Part shown: positions 1-10,500 of the stretch, one piece after another
How positions within the stretch are numbered: position 1 is the first letter of the stretch
How the letters are laid out: each line of letters opens with the position of its first letter
Assembly (NCBI GenBank): GCA_021234155.1
Contig: JAJEKV010000163.1
Coordinates: 585,215-649,214, forward strand
Direction of reading: 5' to 3'
Origin: Isoetes taiwanensis
Lineage: Eukaryota; Streptophyta; Lycopodiopsida; Isoetales; Isoetaceae
DNA length: 64,000 bases
Position numbers and translations under genes: made by a program
The notes under the pieces: generated by a model
What the model saw: the letters and a program-made list of their open reading frames with translations, nothing else
What the model was told of the DNA's origin: nothing
Database searches by the model: none

Positions 1-2325
1 AGCCAAGCACAATTAAAGATTGGAGGCCTATCACACTCCTGCATTTTACAAAATCATAGCCAAGGCTATGGCAGAGAAGATCAAACCAATTTTAGCGGAA
101 GGTATCTCACAAGCCCAATCTGGCTTCTTACCGGGTAGGAGTGTTCTGAGCAATGTGGCAGCAGCTTTTGAAGGGTTGCACTGGGCCAGAAAAACAGGAC
201 AAAAAGTAGCCTATCTAAAGCTAGATTTCACCAAGGCATATGACAGCATTAGATGGAGTTTTCTGCATAAAATGATGCTCAAGCTGGGTTATGGGGATAT
301 TTTTACAGAAGGGGTAATGAAACTATTGAGATCAGCTCGAGCCTCAGTCTTATTTCAAGGTGAATCATCTCCTATATTTGAGATTAAGAGGGGCATCGGG
401 CAAGGTTGTCCCTGGCTCCCCTTCCTCTTCAATATAGCGTGAAGCTCTCTCACGATTATTCACGCAAGCATCTCAGCAGACGGTCTCATTCGGGGACTAG
501 AAATGTGGGGCGGTTCTCAACAAATCTGTAATCATTATGCGGGCGACTCACTCATTTTATCGAGGCAGAGGAAAACAATATGTCATGTGCGGGGACAACC
601 ATGGCCACCTTCTCGGTAGCTTCGGGTTGCCTCATAAATTGGAAAAAATGCTCGTCAAATGGCCTTTGGAGAAACAGGCATCCCATATGTTTGGAAAGCT
701 TACCATGGAAAATTATCCCCCGAGGGTGAACACTCCAGCTTGTTAGGAATCCCGGTGGGCATTAACATCACTAGTGCGAATATGGGATGAAATGCTACTA
801 GGCCTACATAAACACCTAAATTGGTGGAAGGTAGCAAAGTTATCCCTTGCGGGGGAGGATTCTTGTGGCAAAACATGTGCTAAGTAATACTTATGTATAC
901 ATATCATCAATTCTACTTGCTCCGAGGGAGAAGGTGCAGGAGTTAGAAGGGCTGATTCGAAACTTCGTCTGGGGAGGTAATGAAGAAGGTGCAATGATCA
1001 AAATTGCTTGGTGGAAGTGCAAGAGGGACAAAGCAGAAGGGGGAATTGGTATGTTTGACATAGTCTTACAGAGCAAAGTATTAATAGCCAAATTCATATG
1101 GATGATTCTTCAGGAAAAGGTGAAGTCTCCAGGTTTGCACCTCATCAACCAAGCTCTATTATATTCTTGTAAGCATAGTAAGCCCTCCGTCAAGGTCTCG
1201 CTTCCATGGTCTCTCTTTTTTTATCTCAAGCCATGTAAAGAAGCCTCCCCCTTCCTGAAGGGTCTTATTTCGGCTTGGAATGCCATAAAGAAACTATTCA
1301 CGCTTGATATCAGCAAATTTAAAGTGGGTACCCGGTGGAATTGCACAATAAACAAGGCCCATTAGGGTATAGTGGCTGACGCGAGGATTGTGAAGAGATG
1401 GAAAAAGCGTGGTATACATTCTTGTGCTCGGTGGTATATGGGAGAGCACCCGGCGGTTGGAAAGCATTTCAAGCCCTGCTTTTTGGTTTAAAGGAGGCGA
1501 CAAGATAATTTGGGAATGTGTGGCTTCCGTACTCCCCAAACACAATAAATAGAGGTGATCAAAGTCCATGGGTCGCATATACATCCCTCGACTGACCAAA
1601 CAAGTTTGTGAAGTCATGCTACAATGGTTTGAAGACTAAGGGACTTCTTCAGTATCTCCCAAGTGGGAGCTAGTGATCACGGGAGGACATCCTTAAAAAA
1701 CATCCGGAGAAACGCTTGGCTGAAATTCCTCCCTCCACGAATCAAGCGCCTTTCTTTGGCAAGTGATCCACAGGGGTCCCAAGGGTCAATCATCTAGTCT
1801 CCAAATGGGACAATAAGCGTGAGCCCACTTTTGCCCTATGTGTGAAGAGGAAGAAGAATCCATAGAACATTTATGCGGTGGAATGTGGGATGTTGCATGA
1901 AGTATGGGCCTGGAGTCCGGATAGGTTCGAATACCCCTTAGGAACCAAAGAATTGCTGCTAGGAATTCTCCCTCCGAATGGTGTCGATAGCCGGGGCCTG
2001 GGACGATCGGGTCAATATGGAAAAGGAGGAATGCCGAGTCTTGGCCGAGAATGGGAGGTATTCATATCATCAACTCAGCTACTTCACCTGGTACTTGAAA
2101 GACTTCAAAAATTTAGGCTAGTTTTTAAATGTGAAGAAGAGGTAAAGGAAGAAATATGGGGCACCTATTTTAATCTGGTCTAGATCGGGAAAGAGAATAG
2201 TACAAATTTGGAGCCTACGTAGCTACCCCCATCTCATATTCGTGGATGGGTGCACCTCTGCCATGTGGCTTTGTATCATTCTCTCTAAGTAAATAAAATC
2301 TTTTTTATCCCTCAAAAAAAAAAAA
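1..2325 (+). mobile_element. L1-type LINE, 3' part of ORF2, decayed
   Basis: This is the C-terminal part of a non-LTR retrotransposon ORF2, spread over several frames. The first 440 bases carry reverse transcriptase motifs: AQSGFLPGRSV, the palm motif LDFTKAYDSIRWSFL, and IGQGCPWLPFLF (a variant of QGCPL.PFLF). A frameshift lies near position 40. The catalytic YADD motif reads YAGD near 535-550, so the copy is dead. At 790-1130 come the L1-type segments LNWWKVAKLSL, GRILVAKHVLSNTYVY and FVWGGNEEGAMIKIAWWKCKR (read across frames). A zinc-knuckle-like CPMCEEEEESIEHL lies at about 1835-1880. The element ends in a 12-A tail at 2314-2325. The 5' part lies outside the window. The motifs and poly(A) tail fit the plant L1 clade. 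Confidence 0.9.
2314..2325 (+). other. Poly(A) tail of the L1 copy
   Basis: A run of 12 A follows AATAAA-like sequence (AAATAAAATC at 2290-2299). It marks the 3' end of the L1 copy, as expected for target-primed reverse transcription. Confidence 0.75.
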
Positions 2326-2486
2326 GCAATCGAAGTTGATAAGTTGCATGTATGAGTTGCTTCTCTTTCCGAAGCTTCTATAGCCTTTTGTTGAGCAACA
2401 CGAAGTTGAAATTGTGCCTTTCCCAACTATGAAAAGTCTATTTTTTTCCATAAAGCATATTCAATTAGCTTTTTTAAACATATTCT

Positions 2487-2738
<252 letters not shown>

Positions 2739-3836
2739 ATGAGCACAAAGTGGTTGGATATGGCTGTTGTAGACACATGACAAATTGGCTGTTGTTGTAG
2801 ACACGTGACAAATAAAAACACTCTATTACCGAATGAACCTCCAAATGAAGAAGTCTATGCTGGATGTAATGTACCTCCTATAAAGAAAATAGTAACCATA
2901 AGTTTTGAGCCTGAACCTCAGAGTGTGCATCCACATTTCAAACATGCAATGCAATTGTACTTGGAACATATAAATAAACAGATACTTACCTTCACATTGG
3001 GATAATCCCCTGGCTGGAACTCCATGACCTCAAAACCTCTGGTTAGAACTCCATGACCTCAAACACATGACAGAAATTTGACAAATAAGAATTCAATACG
3101 AAGGGCAATAGTATATCAATTTTATGGGACAATGGCAGCAAAGACAAATATCCGAAGCCTAGCATGAAAGCATGCTTCAATTGTATGCTGCTCGAAATTA
3201 TGTGATATATATAGTGTTGTGAATCTGAATAATCCAAGAAAACTCATGTGAATTTATGGATTATGCCTACTCCAAACATACACCTGCATGCAAACATCTA
3301 ATAGGTGTTGATGTCTAATAGGTGTTGTTTCTTGAAAGTCCTTGCAAAACATCTCATTGTATAGGATACTGCATGTGCAAAGGATTTGAAGTGAAATAGA
3401 AAACTGGGGCTTCATGCTCGAGCAAGAACGCAGCTGCAAAGACCAAGAATAGCGGCAAAGATCCCCTTAAAATTATTTGCTAAAAGATCTAAAATGTACT
3501 CAATCTGGCTTAACGACCCAGCAAGAAACCCAGCTGCAAAGGCCATAAATAGTTGCAAATATCTCCTTGAAATGTTCTAATAAACATTTGAAAAGCAAAG
3601 GTAGAAGTCGAAAATGATGGGGCTCCCATGGTTAAAAGGGTTAAACCGTGGCTTCATGGCTCAGTTCAAAATTTACACACCCTGGTATGCTTCGCGGCGA
3701 ACTCCTCCTTAACCTTAATTCCTTCTTGCCCCAGGAAGGATAATAGAGCAGAGATAAAGCTAAAAAATCCAAGGTTTACCATACCTTAGCTGAGCTTGGA
3801 ATAGACACCATCTCATTGTCGTATACAACATAGGCA
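2739..3836. other. Intergenic, no feature recognised
   Basis: No reading frame with family resemblance is visible. The only structure is short local duplications such as CTAATAGGTGTTG repeated at 3299-3328 and two related AACCCAGCTGCAAAG-type blocks at about 3425-3550. Confidence 0.6.
3832..3836. other. Target-site duplication, left copy (AGGCA)
   Basis: AGGCA immediately precedes TGTTGG and is repeated exactly at 4374-4378 after the terminal CA. Five bp is the usual LTR-retrotransposon duplication length. Confidence 0.85.
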
Positions 3837-4005
3837 TGTTGGAGTATGTGTAATGGGCACACATGAAAAATGACTCAGTGGAAGAGTGCCGAAAGCCCAT
3901 CAATGGGCGGTAGCTTCGATGGTAGAGAGTACTTTGCTTGCAAGCAAGAGGTCCAGGTTCAATCCCGGCCTGTCCACCCAATCATAGAAAGCTCATTTCC
4001 CAACA
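3837..4005 (+). repeat. TRIM 5' LTR (169 bp)
   Basis: The repeat runs from TGTTGGAGTATG to TTTCCCAACA. It contains a perfect short hairpin (GCCCAT-CA-ATGGGC, 3895-3908) overlapping the start of the tRNA-like sequence. It lacks a few bases compared with the 3' LTR. Confidence 0.92.
3905..3976 (+). tRNA. tRNA-Ala(TGC)-like sequence in 5' LTR, degenerate
   Basis: It has the same layout as the copy at 4271-4344, with a TGC anticodon in a CTTGCAA loop and a B-box-like GGTTCAATCCC. It carries more damage: one acceptor base is missing, there are two mismatches in the anticodon stem, and the T stem is altered. It is a component of the retrotransposon LTR, not a free-standing tRNA gene. Confidence 0.6.
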
Positions 4006-4018
4006 TGGTATCAGAGCC
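4006..4018 (+). promoter_or_regulatory. Primer-binding site (initiator tRNA-Met) of TRIM
   Basis: TGGTATCAGAGCC begins immediately after the LTR terminal CA. It matches the complement of the 3' end of plant initiator tRNA-Met, the commonest primer of plant LTR retrotransposons. Confidence 0.92.
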
Positions 4019-4192
4019 ATGGTCCCACGTAAAGGGTGCTTAACCGCATCGGGATAGTCCCCAGTTGTGTAGGGGTGAGAATGAGCAAAGCTTTGCTGAT
4101 GGAAAGCCCAACTCCTCAAGAATGGTGGAGTTGCCCCGAGGAGGGGAGCATGTGGATTGTGGTGAAGGCTGGAATGGATTGGTGTGCCCATT

Positions 4193-4200
4193 AAGGGGAA
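4193..4200 (+). promoter_or_regulatory. Polypurine tract of TRIM
   Basis: AAGGGGAA lies directly before the 3' LTR, where plus-strand synthesis is primed. Confidence 0.8.
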
Positions 4201-4373
4201 TGTTGGAGTATGTGTAATGGGCACACATGAAAAAAATGACTTCAGTGGAAGAGTGCCAAAGCCCATCAATGGGCCGGTAGCTTTCGATGGTAGAGTACTT
4301 GGCTTGCAAGCAAGAGGTCCTGGGTTCGATCCCCAGCCTGTCCACCCAATCATAGAAAGCTCATTTCCCAACA
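4201..4373 (+). repeat. TRIM 3' LTR (173 bp)
   Basis: This is the near-identical partner of 3837-4005. Its tRNA-like part is better preserved than in the 5' LTR: the T arm reads CTGGG-TTCGATC-CCCAG. Confidence 0.92.
4271..4344 (+). tRNA. tRNA-Ala(TGC)-like sequence in 3' LTR
   Basis: These 74 bases can be folded as a tRNA. Acceptor GGGCCGG pairs with CCTGTCC with one mismatch, a G3:U70 wobble and A73. The D arm is GCTT/GAGT around TCGATGGTA, the anticodon loop is CTTGCAA (TGC), and the T arm is CTGGG/CCCAG around TTCGATC. G3:U70, A73 and TGC are the known identity features of tRNA-Ala. GGTTCGATCCC is a near-consensus polymerase III B box, and TAGCTTTCGATGG is a plausible A box. One G-G mismatch in the anticodon stem argues against it being a working tRNA. 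Lying inside an LTR, it probably acts, if at all, as an internal promoter. Confidence 0.7.
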
Positions 4374-4378
4374 AGGCA
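4374..4378. other. Target-site duplication, right copy (AGGCA)
   Basis: AGGCA follows the 3' LTR end AACA and matches 3832-3836. It fixes the right boundary of the TRIM. Confidence 0.85.
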
Positions 4379-5560
4379 TGGTCTGCATTTGGTCGAGCAT
4401 CCTCAATATTCTACGATGGAAATTTCTTAGATTGGAAATCATAATAGCCCGGAGTAAAGACATCTCTGAGGCTACAAGACACAGCAGGCTGGAATAGTAT
4501 GGAGATAGGGGAAGCACTTAAACCAATGATAGATGCCATAGTTTCTGTAGCCTACGAATCCCTCTTCGTTTAAAAAGATTCATATAATTTTTGGGTATTT
4601 GATGCATGCGAACTTGCCATTCATGCTTCCCAAACCTGCAGATGATTGCAACCGGGCCGTGCTCATTCCTGTTCAACAACAGGATTCTCGCATTCAACAG
4701 ACTTTGATCTAGCGCATTGCCATTGAACCCTAAAAATTACGCAAACTGTCCGATCTCGGCCTGAAAGATCTGAGCCCTTTGATCTAGGGCTGGAAACTGA
4801 GTTTTCATAAAGGTCTCAAAGGATTTTAGGGAACTTACAGGCATCGCTGAATAAAGGGAAAAAAGTATGATCGGGAGTTCAATGGTAGAAGGATTTCGGC
4901 ATAGCAGCTTGCAAAAGCTACAAATAGTAGATTCTCAGGTCCATTTCCTTCACATATTGCATAGCTGGAGAGGGCATCAATCCGACATATCTGCATGAGA
5001 ATAGATATTAGAATGGATACCAAAGAAAGCAGGGGAATATGTCTTATCTTCCATCGCCTTAAGCTGCAATTCAGTCTTGGGCGATCACATACAATACATG
5101 AATTCTGATATGCTCGATTTTTCTTTCAACTTTGGATCTGTGCATTGGCTCGAAGAAGTTGATGCTTGAGTAACTCGGAATCAAAATAAGAGCTCGAAGC
5201 TTGGGCACAATCCGGATCCTGTATAGCGGCCATATTAGAAGGATTTCATCCGAGATCTTAATGCGAAATTTTTTAATTAATACCTTCGTGGCATCATCTA
5301 CATCATTGGGTAGATCAATCCGGACCGTTTAAATTAGGGCGTGATCCATTACATAATATAGGATGAGTTTTGGATTAGTTTAGCTAAATGCTAGAAAGTA
5401 TAAGAGGAAAAATGTATATAGTTTAGCTAAATCACAACAAGTTTTGGGATTAGTTTCAAGCAAGTTTAGCTAAAGACATTCTGGCTAATCAAAAACGTGT
5501 AATTAGTAATTTATTCCCTGTTGTTGACCGACCAGCAGCTATATTCGATTGTGGAATTTG
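4379..5560. other. Intergenic, no gene recognised
   Basis: Mixed-composition sequence without a reading frame of recognisable family. A short repeated phrase (GTTTAGCTAAAT / AGTTTAGCTAAA with TTTTGGATTAGTTT) occurs at about 5370-5475. Confidence 0.55.
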
Positions 5561-6481
5561 TGCCTCCAGAGCAGCTCAATCAATGCCAACCTACAATGAA
5601 ATCTATAGACGGAGGCAGTTGAGTTTGGACAGGCAACTATCAAGATCTTGCATATAAGGCACTGCCTCAACAAAAGTTAGAAAAGTACAGGCACTTGTGC
5701 TCATAATGTACATCTCTAGAGTGCAGGATACTAGTGATGTCGTGCCAGAGATGGATTTACGTTTTAGTAGTCCAGGCCAACCCCAAGAATATGCACCCCT
5801 ATCTGTGTAACACAGACGAGGTCCTGAAGAAGATGCCGGATGTCAAGTGCAAACTAGGCATGTACAAAGACTAAACCGCCCCTCATATTTTGCCCAAATT
5901 GGTGCCACCCAATTTGTGGCTAGATATGATGTTTTGTAAGGTTAATTGGGCCTAGTGCAACAAATTGGGCAATCGCCCAATTTGATGCATTTCTTCAAGG
6001 GAAACATCCGCCTAGACCCCGATGATTTTGTGAAATTGGATGACTGCCCAATTAAGTCGTCAAGTCGTCTTCATGACAGTGCGTTTTTTATATTTCAGGT
6101 TGCTGGTTCTATCGTCCATGGGAAGAAAAGAGGTGCTTCTTGGATGGGCGCCCTGCTGCTAACCCAGCTTGATACCAAGACCTGCACTACATCACAAGAA
6201 TGCTTATGTTGGAGGGTTGCAAGGTCCTAGACTTCTTCTTGGGTGGAGCTTTTAGCAGGGATGCACTGTGTGAAGGCTACAAAGCTTTTTCTTTTGAAAC
6301 AGAGCAAAAGTTCTACACTAAGCTACCACAGTTCTTTGAGCAATTTGAGATCATGCTCGATGAAAAGAGAACGCACGCCTTGAAGTTGCGGAAGATTGCC
6401 CATCAGAAAGCCAAACCCGGGATCTTGAAGAGCAAAGAGCACCTCAACAATAGCCTCATCCCTACTCTGCCGAGGAGGTAA
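5560..6481 (+). pseudogene. Unrecognised, frame-broken coding-like region
   Basis: Two overlapping plus-strand frames look coding-like without matching a family I know. One runs over 5946-6230 with no ATG start. The other is at 6200-6481 (ATG start, 93 codons, containing VLDFFLGGAFSRDALCEGYK and a charged, probably helical second half). They are in different frames, so either a frameshift or an intron separates them. The second frame ends at AGGAG/GTAAGTAA, a good splice-donor consensus at about 6478. The motif CAAATTGGGCA (or its complement) recurs several times between 5890 and 7110 and may mark a repeat family. Function unknown. Confidence 0.3.
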
Positions 6482-6536
6482 GTAACTTGCAATCTGCATT
6501 GCAACTCAGTAGAGTAAACCTCCTGGAGAATTTGGC

Positions 6537-6950
6537 ATGTCAGGAATGGGTGGGCTAGATGCGGAAGATGTAGAGGCTCTTAGGAGAAGAAAGGATGGGA
6601 TCAATACCCTTGTGGACAAGGATGTGGTTTCAACGCATGATATGGTTGATGCTAGCCAGAGATTTAAGCAGCCTAGTGGTGCCTCAAATTTTGGTGATAG
6701 ACATCCCGTGACGCCAAGGGAGGAGGAAACCTATGATGAACAAAGGGATGAAAAGCATGAAGAAGAGGAACAAAAGAGAGAAGAGGAGAAAAATACCTCC
6801 TTGAGATCTAAGGAGTTCACGACACATGTGGAAGCTTCCCTTAATGGTGGCCAAAAAAACACTAATGATGAAACCCAATCGAAGGAGGGGCAGCCCACAC
6901 GTAAGATTTGCTTCAACGAGATTCTCAAATTGGGCAGGCACCTAATTTGA
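6537..6950 (+). CDS. Hypothetical charged protein, 137 aa
   Basis: A plus-strand frame with an ATG start. The product is hydrophilic and low in complexity, with a Glu/Lys/Arg-rich central stretch (about residues 60-90) that could form a coiled coil or be disordered. I see no signal peptide, membrane segment or known motif. It lies 55 bases after the preceding frame, which ends at a splice-donor-like site. I tried to join the two through the acceptor-like TTTGGCATGTCAG but the phase does not fit. It may be the tail of a decayed transposon or gene-fragment protein. Confidence 0.25.
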   Translation: MSGMGGLDAEDVEALRRRKDGINTLVDKDVVSTHDMVDASQRFKQPSGASNFGDRHPVTPREEETYDEQRDEKHEEEEQKREEEKNTSLRSKEFTTHVEASLNGGQKNTNDETQSKEGQPTRKICFNEILKLGRHLI

Positions 6951-7504
6951 GATTGTGACAATGTTCCTATGTTGTATTATATGATCAAATTGTATAATCT
7001 GTTTTACTTACAATTTTCTTGGCCACTAGTGCTCAGTTCAATCATTCAGTATCTGATTTGCTCTACAACTTACTAACAGCCCTAACAAATTGGGCAAAAG
7101 CTCAATTTGACTTGACCAAGAACCACATTCATGTATATATACACTACTGGCAAAACCAGAGACTTGTGTGTCCAAACGACATACTGTAGCAACTTCGTGG
7201 ACATTTGGAAACAAAATGGACCAATTCAAAATCCACATATAATGAAATAGTGCTTTTGATAACAAGAGCCCCCTTAATAGAGGCAATCTGATGTGAAAAC
7301 TAGTTCATTATAATACATCAAAACACCTCTTCTAAATGATGGGCACAATTTGTGGGATATGGTAACGTCTTTGAGTATGCGTAAAAGCATGATCAAGATG
7401 TTAAAGTATCCCACAAAATTCTCTTTCCAGATAAGATAACGAGCTTATAAGAACTTCCAATTAGAACTTCCATTAGAACTTTAAGAGAAAGGCAAGACAT
7501 TGAT

Positions 7505-7565
7505 TTTACAAAAGCAATTGCTTTTGCATACCTTAATTTTGCAAAAGCAATTGCCTTTGCATATG
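7505..7565. repeat. Duplicated perfect palindrome
   Basis: GCAAAAGCAATTGCTTTTGC is a perfect 20-base palindrome. It is followed about 15 bases later by a second copy with one change (GCAAAAGCAATTGCCTTTGC). Confidence 0.8.
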
Positions 7566-10500
7566 TTTGGAACAGTATCATCCTGCCTACAAGTTGCACG
7601 AAGTTTGCTCAACTTCGCTGAATAGTCAGAAGGAACACTGCAAATTGTATAATCAAGGTAAAAAGTGCACACTTTCTCCAAGAATCGATTGGTAGTGGTA
7701 AGCATACTCTTGAGCGGTCTCCACTTAGTTATTGCAATAGCCAACCTCCTGGGTGACCTATCTTACAAGAATTGAATTAAAGGAATTGAATTATAAGAGA
7801 ATTGAATTATAACCAAAGCAACAAATGCCATACTTGAATATATAACTTGATAGATATACGCATATGGCTCTCCTTTAGAAGCATGTAGTTTAGATCTCAT
7901 CACAGCCGTTTTACCTGCAATTTCTATAAATTTTGCCAGAGTTGCAAAGGAGAACAAGCAGGATATACTATGTGACAATCCGATTCAATGCATTTGACAG
8001 CATAAATAAGAAAGTTCAGGTATTGACAAGAGGGTTTGTGCTCTATGAATTTTATGTACATGGTCCATCAAAAATAAACAACATTATGTTTCAAGAATGA
8101 AGAATAAAGGCATAACTTGAAATAGGTTTAGGTTATTTTGATCTAAAAAAAAGAACAAAAGCAATCACAATCAATGATCCTTCAAGTAGAGGATAGTGCA
8201 TCCTATCTGGAGTTCGGGCGTCTGCTGTCCAGAAATAAGGCATTCAGTAACTTACTAGTCTAATTCATCCGCAAATAAGGTGTCCAATAACTTACTAGTC
8301 CGATTCATCCAACTTTTAAACTCAAAAATAGGGTAAGAAGACCATGCGTATTTGAACCCAAAATCTGGACATGGCTGTGCATGAATCAATCTTGGACATC
8401 ATGTAGCTTAGAGCAAACAATAAGCAGATATGTTGTGGCCAAGATCTACACCAAGATTGAACTTGAAGAACCAGCAAGTTCTGACTTTTGGCATGCATTG
8501 CAATACTTACATGAAGCTGAAGAATGAAGAAAAAGGCCCATGTTTCTAATCCGAGAGCTTTGCTTTTGTAAAAGCTACGGTTTAACAAATCTAAAGGTAT
8601 TTTTGCAACAAACACTTTGTTGCATAATTCGGAAGCTTTATTGCTCCATACTTTTGCCAATGTAAATACCATTTCAAACAACTTCAATATCTAGCAAATA
8701 CTCTAAGCAACCAGATCTCGTTCTCTTAGTATAAAAAATCAATGGCCAAGAAAGGGGTGCACTCTAGAAATACTATTCAGTACATCCATGCAAATACATC
8801 AACCAAATCATAGGAAACCATATTAAAAAACGTAAAATTTTATAAAAGCAACCCCCTGTTATTATACTAGATATTGCAATGCTTGATGCTCGTTATTGAG
8901 GAATTGTTTTTGTGTCCTATCTTACGTGGCTAGGAGAGTGTTCGTTGTTATCTTTGAATAGCATCTACCTAAGATCGTATTTGATGGTACTACAACAGGA
9001 CATATCAAAACATCAAACAATTTAAAGCATGTGTGACAAATAAAATATAGTCTTAATGGATTGGAGTTGTTAAAAGATGGGGAGCATAAAACATGTCCCA
9101 TATTAGCAAAATGATCCTACAATGAAGCATTCATAGCTACACCCTACCAGTAATGTTTTGTAGGGTTTTGTTTTGAGGTAGTGCATCTGTTGACTTGATG
9201 AGGTCTAATTTTGTTATAATGGAAACTTGGTAGAGCTAACAAGAGGCATCTGCTAGAATTAATCGTAACTGATGTTGGGGTTCCAACTTAGCTAAGTTGT
9301 GCCAAATCTCCAACTTGTATATTATATAATTGTCTGAACATCCAATTTGCTTTTTTTTGTAACACATTCACACTACCCAATGTCCATCGGAACTTTGAGC
9401 TTGAAAGCACCTTGAAAGCTCTTGGAACAAAGAAACCTCTGCTTAGAAAACTAAAACAGGTGTAGGCATAACACATCAAGTTAGCACAATAACCTACAAA
9501 TATATCCTTCTAGATGGCGTAAAATTAAGAACCACATTCGACTTGCTAATCTTTTTCATTGCAGCAGACTTCGGCCATTATTTCCTTCAACTTTTGGTAG
9601 TAGCAGTTTTAGTTTGTGCATCTTTTCTCAGAATATCAAATTTATTTGTAATATTTGCATCTTAAGGTATGCTCCTTTTTCTTCGGATAGGTAATATCAG
9701 TCTTTTCGATAAAATGCATACTCTATACCCCTTGTGCATCTATTATGCCCACACATAGATGAGCATGTGCATAATAGACTGTCTCCTTGTTGAATAACAA
9801 GCCCTTCAAACTTCATCCAACCATCTGCGAGATAAATCTTCTTTTGACCTTTAAGAACTTGCACATTATGATATCCACCTTTTGACCCTTGAATAACCAG
9901 AGAAGCACAAAACAATACTTCAAGGACTGTAGAAATCCTGCTTTGGTATCTACTGCATTCCTCTCCACTTCTATAACACCATGGCAATAAAATGACATAG
10001 GCATAAAATTAGAAGAATCCTGGCAAACTTAGTCACATTTTCCATTGCTACAATTGTCGATATTAATATGGTGAGATCCAGCAAGAGGTGGAACCTGCCT
10101 TAGAGATAGAAAAATTAACAAAATAGATATATACATTGTATTAAAGATATAAGAATTTAGATGTGGCATGAAGATGCTCTCTGTAAAAAGTAATACTCTT
10201 TTCATAAAGCAGAAGATCTGAAGTTTGATGCCCTCGTAGATATTTTCTAGTCAGATTATGTATACTTCTTATATGTCGTACACAAAAGGCTAGCCATTCA
10301 TATATTTGTTTCTACAAGCATAGTGGACATGATTTTCTATAGCAGCTGGTAGTCTGTAGCTTGTACACCATTTATTGTGTTGAAATGGGGCATTAAGATA
10401 TCGACTACATATAATATATACAAGATGTCCCATTGGAACCAGGCTAGATGTGCACTTATATTCTGCAGCCATAATGAAGATAGTGAAAATCTATACTTAA

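Larger units (their letters stand above)
3837..4373 (+). mobile_element. TRIM retrotransposon with tRNA-Ala-like LTRs
   Basis: This is a complete 537-bp miniature LTR retrotransposon. Two direct repeats (3837-4005 and 4201-4373) begin TGTTGGAGTATG and end TTTCCCAACA, so the termini are TG...CA. The 5-bp direct repeat AGGCA flanks the element at 3832-3836 and 4374-4378, as expected of an integrase product. TGGTATCAGAGCC, the classic plant primer-binding site for initiator tRNA-Met, follows the 5' LTR directly at 4006. A polypurine tract AAGGGGAA (4193-4200) abuts the 3' LTR. The 195-bp internal region has no coding capacity, so the element must use proteins supplied by others. Each LTR carries a sequence that can be folded as tRNA-Ala. 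The LTRs differ mainly by single-base indels, so the insertion is not very recent. Confidence 0.92.

Noticed and set aside
3905-3976. A free-standing tRNA-Ala gene
   Set aside because: It lies inside an LTR, is repeated in the other LTR, and has stem mismatches and no terminator, so it is a transposon component.
6478-6560. An intron joining the frames at 6200-6481 and 6537-6950
   Set aside because: The donor GTAAGT is good, but the obvious acceptors leave the wrong phase for the second frame.
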